Shown here: in pieces, positions 1 to 3,641 of the stretch
How the letters are laid out: the number at the start of each line of letters is the position of its first letter
How positions within the stretch are numbered: the first letter of the stretch is position 1
Origin: Pirellulales bacterium
Lineage (GTDB): Bacteria > Planctomycetota > Planctomycetia > Pirellulales > Thermoguttaceae
Assembly (NCBI GenBank): GCA_030605745.1
Contig: JAUWHT010000053.1
Coordinates: 1 to 6,051, forward strand
Direction of reading: 5' to 3'
Length of the DNA stretch: 6,051 nt
Notes under the pieces: generated by a model
Seen by the model: only the letters and a program-made list of their open reading frames with translations
Told to the model about the DNA's origin: nothing
Database searches by the model: none
Position numbers and translations under genes: made by a program

Positions 1-129
1 CTGGCGTACATCCAGTATCCGGCTCATGTCAGCGACCTGCAGCGAGAGGACTGGGCCGAACAACGAGAAAATGTTCTAACATCAGTATTAGACCGCTATA
101 AACCCAAGAAATCCTTGCCAACATCGTGA
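1..129 (+). CDS. 3' end of an unrecognised protein-coding gene (partial)
   Basis: An open frame enters from the left edge in frame 1 and runs for 42 codons to a TGA at 127-129. It reads LAYIQYPAHVSDLQREDW and continues, ending in a basic tail with KPKK. The tail is hydrophilic, with a probable charged helix (DLQREDWAEQREN) and no membrane segment. I do not recognise the family from this fragment. The stop codon lies inside the left arm of the 124-190 inverted repeat, so that structure could serve as its 3' hairpin. Its last 42 bases are antisense to the DUF6868-like remnant (88-207), so the two are unlikely both to be functional. It could be a chance open frame, because the start and bulk of the gene are not visible. 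Confidence 0.4.
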   Translation: MAYIQYPAHVSDLQREDWAEQRENVLTSVLDRYKPKKSLPTS

Positions 130-207
130 GGCACTACCCCACACGAGTAATCCCGTGTTGATTACGAAACACCACAGTAGTGCATCACGAACCATATTAA
201 CTGTCAT
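88..207 (-). pseudogene. Truncated DUF6868-like small membrane protein (remnant)
   Basis: On the minus strand an ATG at 207-205 is preceded by a strong Shine-Dalgarno AGGAGGTG (5 bases spacing) and opens a 39-codon frame ending in TAA at 88-90. Its first 23 residues, including VRDALLWCFVINTGLLVW, resemble what I remember of the N-terminus of DUF6868 proteins. These are small, roughly 80-residue membrane proteins with a conserved F/LLWCxxINxGLL pattern. After LVW the similarity stops and the tail (GSASRCWQGFLGFIAV) does not look like the family, so about half of the protein is missing. The break coincides with the left arm of the 124-190 inverted repeat. It lies downstream of the lipoprotein gene on the same strand. 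The strong RBS indicates that this start was once used. It may instead be a genuine 39-residue peptide. The family assignment is from memory and unverified. Confidence 0.42.
124..190. repeat. 14-bp inverted repeat with nested hairpin
   Basis: Positions 124-137 (TCGTGAGGCACTAC) are the reverse complement of 177-190 (GTAGTGCATCACGA) with one mismatch (13 of 14 pairs). The 39-base spacer contains a second perfect 6-bp inverted repeat, GTAATC (147-152) with GATTAC (160-165). Folded, this gives a long two-stage hairpin. It covers the stop codon of the partial plus-strand gene. No T tract follows on either side, so it is not a standard intrinsic terminator. It could be a mobile-element scar, an inverted duplication that truncated the DUF6868-like gene, or a structured transcript end. 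Confidence 0.6.
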
Positions 208-253
208 CGTAACACCTCCTGAATTTTATGGCATCGAACGATAGCATCACTCG

Positions 254-281
254 CTTGGCAAAGGCCGCGGCCTTTGCCAAG
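254..281. repeat. 28-bp perfect palindrome in intergenic DNA
   Basis: The stretch is a perfect palindrome whose half-site is CTTGGCAAAGGCCG. As RNA it would form a 12-bp stem with a CGCG tetraloop. It lies 35 bases beyond the lipoprotein stop on that gene's transcribed strand, where a terminator is expected. However, the minus strand has no T tract after the stem (toward 240), so it does not match a classical intrinsic terminator. It may be a 3'-stabilising hairpin, a U-less terminator or a dimeric protein binding site. Confidence 0.65.
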
Positions 282-315
282 TCGATGTGCATGCGCTGGT
301 TGGCAGTTCCATTTC

Positions 316-666
316 TCAGATATCCTCGAATTTGTACTGCAGGCTCAGGTGTCCGTTCTTTACTGACGATGGCTTGTATTCGATCTTCGCGGAATCAGAA
401 TACCAGTCACCACCCCACTGAAAATCAACATCTCCCGAGAGATGCTCAGTCTTGTAAGGCTTACCGTTGAGAATAAGGACTATTTCAGCGGTACCATCGA
501 GATGTCCCTTTCCAACAACGCTCATGCTGTGGATACTGCCTTGGGAACTCTGTTTCTTGAGCGTGATCGTTTCCGGTTTGGTCACATCGGCAACACTGTG
601 TGTCTGCTTGACTACACCGCATCCAATCACGACGACCAACAGAACAAATGCAAATGTCTTCTTCAT
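316..666 (-). CDS. Small secreted lipoprotein of unknown function
   Basis: This gene encodes a 116-residue protein. It opens with a lipoprotein signal peptide: MKK, a hydrophobic stretch (FAFVLLVVV) and the lipobox V-I-G-C, with the lipidated cysteine at residue 16. After cleavage by signal peptidase II, about 100 residues would be tethered to the outer face of a membrane. The mature part looks beta-rich, alternating polar and hydrophobic residues (for example GTAEIVLILNG and GHLSLQYKFED), with no catalytic motif I recognise. The ATG at 666-664 is preferred because AGGAGG sits 4 bases upstream. The TTG at 681 that would extend the frame lies before that RBS and would spoil the signal peptide's n-region. 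A consensus -10 with an overlapping inverted repeat lies immediately upstream. G+C is close to half, lower than in the SDR and GNAT genes. The product is exported, but its role is unknown. Confidence 0.8.
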   Translation of the reverse strand: MKKTFAFVLLVVVIGCGVVKQTHSVADVTKPETITLKKQSSQGSIHSMSVVGKGHLDGTAEIVLILNGKPYKTEHLSGDVDFQWGGDWYSDSAKIEYKPSSVKNGHLSLQYKFEDI

Positions 667-687
667 CTTGCCTCCTGCCAACTATTG

Positions 688-706
688 ATTATACGGACCC
701 GTATAA
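688..706 (-). promoter_or_regulatory. -10 element with overlapping inverted-repeat operator candidate
   Basis: On the minus strand, TATAAT occurs at 693-688, a perfect -10 that would place the transcript start near 681, about 15 bases before the lipoprotein ATG at 666. It is embedded in a perfect 8-2-8 inverted repeat, TTATACGG-AC-CCGTATAA (689-706). At the expected -35 position (around 711-716) there is only ATTTCG, a poor match. A good -10, a poor -35 and a symmetric site over the promoter are together compatible with regulated transcription. The protein that would bind is unknown. Confidence 0.5.
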
Positions 707-775
707 GAACCGAAATACCACGGAGTTGCCAGTATAAGATGCCCGCTGTTCGCGTTGAGCCAAGGTGGTAACTCT

Positions 776-1162
776 TTACTTGAGGTCCGTTTTCTTCACG
801 TGAACCAGGCGTACTCCTAACATATCAACTGCGGCCTGGCACTGCTCCAGGACAATGTACCCCAGAAGCGGCTCGTAGATGCCGTCCGTCGGCCGCATGT
901 CAAGAAACAGTACTTCACCGTAGACCGGATCGAATCCCTCGACTTTGATCTCCACAGGTCCACAGACTTCGGCCGTGACAATGTCCTGAGTGGCTGTTTC
1001 GCAGTCGATTTCTCGCACAACGGTCAGCTTCCCCAGTCTCTCCTGCCAGGCCTTCGGCAACACCATGTAGGCTGCACCGGTGTCGACCAAAGCGTCGCAG
1101 CTAATGGAGTTGCCGGGATCAAGCAAATTGGAGATCCTCAGATGCGCTACAATTCGTCCCAT
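776..1162 (-). CDS. Retropepsin-like (clan AA) aspartic protease, single domain
   Basis: The 128-residue product matches the bacterial clan AA aspartic protease pattern. Residues 24-31 read ALVDTGAA, containing the catalytic D-T-G-A triplet (Asp27) inside a hydrophobic strand. Near the C-terminus, PLLGYIVLEQ (98-107) supplies the hydrophobic-hydrophobic-Gly motif, followed by the family-typical beta segment ending RLVHVKK. Proteins of this size have one active-site aspartate and are expected to work as homodimers, as retroviral proteases do. There is no signal peptide, so it is probably cytoplasmic. The start at 1162 is preceded by AAAGGA with 10 bases spacing; a nearer GGAG is only one base from the ATG. 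It lies 49 bases behind hicA on the same strand, so co-transcription with hicBA is plausible. The substrate is unknown. The lower-GC composition matches the flanking accessory genes. Confidence 0.8.
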   Translation of the reverse strand: MGRIVAHLRISNLLDPGNSISCDALVDTGAAYMVLPKAWQERLGKLTVVREIDCETATQDIVTAEVCGPVEIKVEGFDPVYGEVLFLDMRPTDGIYEPLLGYIVLEQCQAAVDMLGVRLVHVKKTDLK

Positions 1163-1211
1163 TCTCCGGCTATCCTTTTGTCTTAGTGGATTTGCCTTGT
1201 TATCTATCGGA

Positions 1212-1403
1212 CTATCTTCTGATATCCGTAATCCCTAGCCTTTTGCAAATCCTGCGAGCAAGCTTATCGGGAATTTCTACATGTCTTGGCACAGCCTCGA
1301 TCACACCGTTGATGGGGTTTGTCCATAAGGAATGTTTACTACCTTCGCGTTTAAGGTAACAACCACATAGACGCAAGTGTTTGAGCAGAGCATGTCGTTT
1401 CAT
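1212..1403 (-). CDS. hicA: HicA-family mRNA interferase toxin
   Basis: The 63-residue product has the compact HicA layout. There is an N-terminal helix (MKRHALLKHLRLCGCYL), then REGSKHSLWTNP with the conserved catalytic histidine (His24). VPRHVEIPDKLARRICKRLGI, spanning roughly residues 38-58, is the family's signature closing segment. HicA toxins fold like double-stranded RNA-binding domains, cleave mRNA and halt translation until neutralised by HicB. The length is normal for the family, and no key residue appears lost. Its ATG overlaps the antitoxin stop codon in an ATGA arrangement (1403-1400), implying translational coupling behind hicB. The order is antitoxin first, reversed relative to E. 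coli hicAB but common for this subfamily. An aspartic protease gene follows 49 bases downstream. The family call is strong; toxicity has not been shown. Confidence 0.88.
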   Translation of the reverse strand: MKRHALLKHLRLCGCYLKREGSKHSLWTNPINGVIEAVPRHVEIPDKLARRICKRLGITDIRR

Positions 1404-1615
1404 ACGACCAAAACCACATCACGAATAGCACCCTCTGGCACGCAATGTAAAGTATTCTCGCGCCGATCCTCCAGAATCAGAGAAATTGCAGCGGCCAGAC
1501 TTTGCTTGCATTCCTCGATAGTCTTACCCTGGCCATTTGCTCCAGGAATCTCAGGACAATAAGCGATGTACCAATCCCCGTCTTTCTCAATAACTGCTGT
1601 AAACTCATTGTGCAT
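1400..1615 (-). CDS. hicB: HicB-like antitoxin, short form without a DNA-binding domain
   Basis: The 71-residue product matches the HicB-like (UPF0150) fold. FTAVIEKDGDWYIAYCPEIP at residues 5-24 leads into GANGQGKTIEECKQSLAAAI, the characteristic glycine turn and helix. The domain occludes the HicA active site to neutralise the toxin. Many HicB proteins also carry a C-terminal HTH or ribbon-helix-helix domain for autorepression. Here the protein ends soon after the core, so autoregulation would need the complex or another factor. Two adjacent ATGs lie at 1618 and 1615. The second is chosen because it is 6 bases from the strong GGAGG (1626-1622), whereas the first is only 3. The stop overlaps the hicA start by four bases. 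A sigma70-type promoter candidate lies immediately upstream. Confidence 0.85.
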   Translation of the reverse strand: MHNEFTAVIEKDGDWYIAYCPEIPGANGQGKTIEECKQSLAAAISLILEDRRENTLHCVPEGAIRDVVLVV

Positions 1616-1652
1616 CATACACCTCCATAATAATCGCCGGCCGGACTATCTA

Positions 1653-1681
1653 ATCCTAATGGCGGTCAAAGGGGCTGTCAA
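1653..1681 (-). promoter_or_regulatory. Sigma70-type promoter candidate for hicBA
   Basis: On the minus strand, TTGACA (1681-1676) is followed after exactly 17 bases by TAGGAT (1658-1653), a perfect -35 and a 4-of-6 -10. The start site would fall near 1646, about 30 bases before the hicB ATG. The -35 lies in a small inverted repeat, GGGCT-TGAC-AGCCC (1685-1672), and CCGGCCGG (1644-1637) sits near the start site; either could be an operator. The promoter occupies the short gap behind the SDR stop codon, so hicBA can be transcribed independently of the upstream gene. Confidence 0.6.
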
Positions 1682-1686
1682 GCCCA

Positions 1687-2706
1687 TCATAGCCAGCCTT
1701 CTTTGCGGTACCAATCCGCTGTCTGGTGGAGGCGTTTGGCCAGCGGGAGTTCAACGCTAAAGCCCAACTCGTCGATGGCCGCCTGCGGTGAGCAGAGCCA
1801 GGAGCCGGCGCGGATTTCTCGGGCCTTGTCGAAGTTCAAGGGCAGTGCCCGGCGGCGAATCCGTGCTACCATCTCATTGACGGCCGCCGCCACCCATACC
1901 GACCTTGGGGGCGTTGGCAACAGCAGCACGCGGCGGCGACCGACAGCCGTGGCGATCATTCGGCCAAACTGGGCGTAGCTGGGATGCTCGTCGCCGGCGG
2001 CGAAGTAGTATCCCTTCGACGGTGAGCAATCGCCGGCCCCATTGGGTTCCAGCCGCGTACCCCGCTCCGCCGCTAGGATCAACAGCTTGACCAGGTCGCC
2101 CACGTAGATGATCGAGTACCTTGTTCGGCCCAATCCGGGCATTGCGTGCACGCCGAACCGGGCCACCACCTTGAACATCTCAAGCCCCGCCCGATCACCC
2201 TCACCCAGCACGATCGTCGGTCGGACGATGGTGGTCGGAACCCGGCCGGCAAACTGCTCGGCCGCCCGCTCGCCCGCCCGCTTGCTCCGACCATAGTGTG
2301 AGACTTGTACCGGCGGGTCGGCCTCGGTACGCAGCCGGCCGCCGGGTGCGGGTCCGGCCGCTGCCAACGACGAGACCGTCACCAGCACCGGCGGGCTGGG
2401 CTGCTCGGCGCAGGTTTGGGCCACGTTGCGGACGCCCTGCTCGTTGATCTGAAGAAAACGCTCGATCCTGGTTGCCTTCGTGCAGCCGGCCAGGTGATAG
2501 ACAATCTGGTTCCCGGCGACCGCCGCCGGCAGGCTGTCACGGCCGGTCACGTCGCCGTAGACCAGCCGGACGCCCAGCGGCCGGAGCCGATCGACCCGCG
2601 ATGTCTTCCGCACCAGGCAGGTCACCTCGTCGCCCCGGGCCAGCAGCGCGCCGGCCAGGTGCCATCCGATAAAACCGCTGGCGCCGGTAACCAGGACCTT
2701 GGTCAT
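1687..2706 (-). CDS. NAD(P)-dependent epimerase/dehydratase-type extended SDR
   Basis: This is a 339-residue Rossmann-fold protein of the extended short-chain dehydrogenase/reductase group, close to that group's usual length. The dinucleotide-binding motif GASGFIG is at residues 8-14. An acidic residue then appears in YGDVTG (50-55), and YHLAG (70-74) is the usual NNAG-like strand. The catalytic set is visible: SS at 112-113, and Y138-x-x-x-K142 within HYGRSK. RPTIVLGEGD (162-171) leads into the substrate-binding half. Relatives act on nucleotide sugars, 3-beta-hydroxysteroids or dihydroflavonol-like ketones; the substrate cannot be told from sequence. The start is fixed by the position of the GxxGxxG motif, although no Shine-Dalgarno site precedes it. 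G+C is very high, unlike the toxin-antitoxin modules on both sides, suggesting this is the resident gene and they are arrivals. A promoter candidate lies about 50 bases upstream. Confidence 0.88.
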   Translation of the reverse strand: MTKVLVTGASGFIGWHLAGALLARGDEVTCLVRKTSRVDRLRPLGVRLVYGDVTGRDSLPAAVAGNQIVYHLAGCTKATRIERFLQINEQGVRNVAQTCAEQPSPPVLVTVSSLAAAGPAPGGRLRTEADPPVQVSHYGRSKRAGERAAEQFAGRVPTTIVRPTIVLGEGDRAGLEMFKVVARFGVHAMPGLGRTRYSIIYVGDLVKLLILAAERGTRLEPNGAGDCSPSKGYYFAAGDEHPSYAQFGRMIATAVGRRRVLLLPTPPRSVWVAAAVNEMVARIRRRALPLNFDKAREIRAGSWLCSPQAAIDELGFSVELPLAKRLHQTADWYRKEGWL

Positions 2707-2757
2707 CGATTAGGAGATTTAGGGGAAGCGGAAATCACGGGAGACAACACAATCTCC

Positions 2758-2784
2758 AGTATAAGCGGCTCGGCAGGATGTCAA
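2758..2784 (-). promoter_or_regulatory. Promoter candidate for the SDR gene
   Basis: On the minus strand, TTGACA (2784-2779) is followed by TATACT (2763-2758). This is a perfect -35 and a 5-of-6 -10, but the spacer is 15 bases, shorter than the preferred 16-18. The predicted start near 2751 leaves a leader of about 45 bases before the SDR ATG at 2706. It is arranged back to back with the higBA promoter at 2821-2849. Confidence 0.45.
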
Positions 2785-2820
2785 CAGCGGGAGGCCCCGC
2801 CACCGTCTGGAAAAACCGGC

Positions 2821-2849
2821 TTGACTTGTTTTCACTTTGTATACATAAT
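2821..2849 (+). promoter_or_regulatory. Sigma70-type promoter and operator candidate for higBA
   Basis: TTGACT (2821-2826) and CATAAT (2844-2849) each match consensus at five of six bases and are separated by exactly 17 bases. Transcription would start near 2856, some 27 bases before the higB ATG. The 8-bp palindrome TGTATACA (2838-2845) overlaps the -10 element. A site of this kind is a natural target for the HTH antitoxin HigA, giving the autorepression known in the family; that binding is inferred. Confidence 0.62.
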
Positions 2850-2882
2850 GGTCGCAAACGCTCCGACACCGGTGGCACGCAA

Positions 2883-3188
2883 ATGCACGTTATTTCTCGA
2901 CCTGCAATCAACGCAGCAATCGCGCGTCACCCTGGCGCTGCCGCTTGGTTGCAACAGTGGTGGCGACGGGCGACCAATATCCGATGGGAAAGCCTGCACG
3001 ATGTTCAGATTGTCTATCCCAGAACCGACCAGGTCGGTCAATGTCTGGTTTTCAACGCTTGCGGAAACCGCTACCGTTTGATAGTGGGGGTCAAATATGC
3101 TGACCAGTCCCAACGCGGCACGCTTTGGATGAAACACTTTTTGACTCATGCCGAATATGATAAGGGCAAATGGAAAGGAGACTGCTAG
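2883..3188 (+). CDS. higB: HigB-family ribosome-dependent mRNA interferase toxin
   Basis: The 101-residue product is a clear HigB-type toxin (RelE-like fold, HigB_toxin family). It begins MHVISR and has the middle signature LVFNACGNRYRLIV (55-68). It ends with the hallmark FLTHAEYDKGKWK (86-98), which holds the conserved histidine, tyrosine and basic residues of the active site. HigB cleaves mRNA on translating ribosomes and is neutralised by HigA. The ATG at 2883 is chosen because the family starts at MHVI and GGTGG lies 7 bases upstream. A 35-codon in-frame extension to 2778 would cross the promoter, so it is rejected. Toxin-first order is normal for hig loci, and higA begins 2 bases after the stop. 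The local base composition is much lower in G+C than the SDR or GNAT neighbours. Length is typical and no truncation is visible. Confidence 0.92.
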   Translation: MHVISRPAINAAIARHPGAAAWLQQWWRRATNIRWESLHDVQIVYPRTDQVGQCLVFNACGNRYRLIVGVKYADQSQRGTLWMKHFLTHAEYDKGKWKGDC

Positions 3189-3190
3189 TT

Positions 3191-3595
3191 ATGTCCACCA
3201 TGACCACGTATCAAACGCTACTACTTGACTTCACGCCGCGTCCGATTCGCACCGATCGCGAATACAAACGCACGATGCGACGGATCTCGCGATTGATGAA
3301 AAAGCCTAAACTATCGCGTGCGGAAAGCGAACTACTGGAACTCCTGGCCACCTTGGCCGAGCAGTACGAATCCATTGAGCACCCGACCCCAAGGGCTTCA
3401 CAGCCTGACCTGTTGGCGCACCTGATCGACGCGCAAGGGGTCTGCCAGGCGGAAGTCGCACGCAGGTCCGGCGTCCCCCGGTCGATTATCACCAATGTTC
3501 TGCACGGTCGCCGCAAGCTCAGCCAGGCCAACATTGTCAGACTGGCCAGGTATTTTCATGTGTCCCCCGTTGAGTTTATTGAGGACGCCGAATAA
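3191..3595 (+). CDS. higA: HigA-family antitoxin with XRE-type helix-turn-helix
   Basis: The 134-residue product has the layout of COG5499-type HigA antitoxins. The N-terminal region starts YQTLLLDFTPRPIRTDREY (7-25), followed by a helical stretch LSRAESELLELLATLAEQYE (41-60). The DNA-binding domain is at about 74-130: GVCQAEVARRSGVPRSIITN carries the two HTH helices, and VLHGRRKLSQANIVRLARYF completes the fold. HigA binds and inactivates HigB and, through the HTH, represses the higBA promoter. The ATG at 3191 is preferred because AGGAG (3176-3180) sits 10 bases upstream and MSTMTTYQ matches the family start. The ATG at 3170 would place the start ahead of that RBS. The start is 2 bases after the higB stop, consistent with coupled translation. 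The GNAT gene follows 46 bases downstream and might receive read-through. Confidence 0.92.
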   Translation: MSTMTTYQTLLLDFTPRPIRTDREYKRTMRRISRLMKKPKLSRAESELLELLATLAEQYESIEHPTPRASQPDLLAHLIDAQGVCQAEVARRSGVPRSIITNVLHGRRKLSQANIVRLARYFHVSPVEFIEDAE

Positions 3596-3641
3596 CCAAT
3601 TGTGGTCTCAAACCTGAAATCCCAAACGACGGCCGGTTCCC

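Noticed and set aside
228..470. Plus-strand 80-codon open frame
   Set aside because: It passes through the 28-bp palindrome and is antisense to the lipoprotein gene, which has a signal peptide and strong RBS. There is no RBS on the plus strand.
729..738. CCAGTATAAG shared with 2757-2766
   Set aside because: A 10-base exact match between two places in a 6-kb window is expected by chance.
442..771. Plus-strand open frames opposite the lipoprotein gene and its promoter
   Set aside because: These are antisense shadows without RBS or recognisable motif.
1..1690. Integron cassette array carrying toxin-antitoxin genes
   Set aside because: I found no convincing attC-type core sites (GTTRRRY with RYYYAAC) or recombinase gene between the small genes.
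2778..2882. N-terminal extension of HigB to an upstream ATG
   Set aside because: It would cross the promoter elements at 2821-2849. The family begins at MHVI, and an RBS precedes the 2883 start.
2305..3081. Plus-strand 258-codon open frame opposite the SDR gene
   Set aside because: It is antisense to the SDR motifs and runs through the divergent promoter region into higB. No RBS or recognisable domain supports it.
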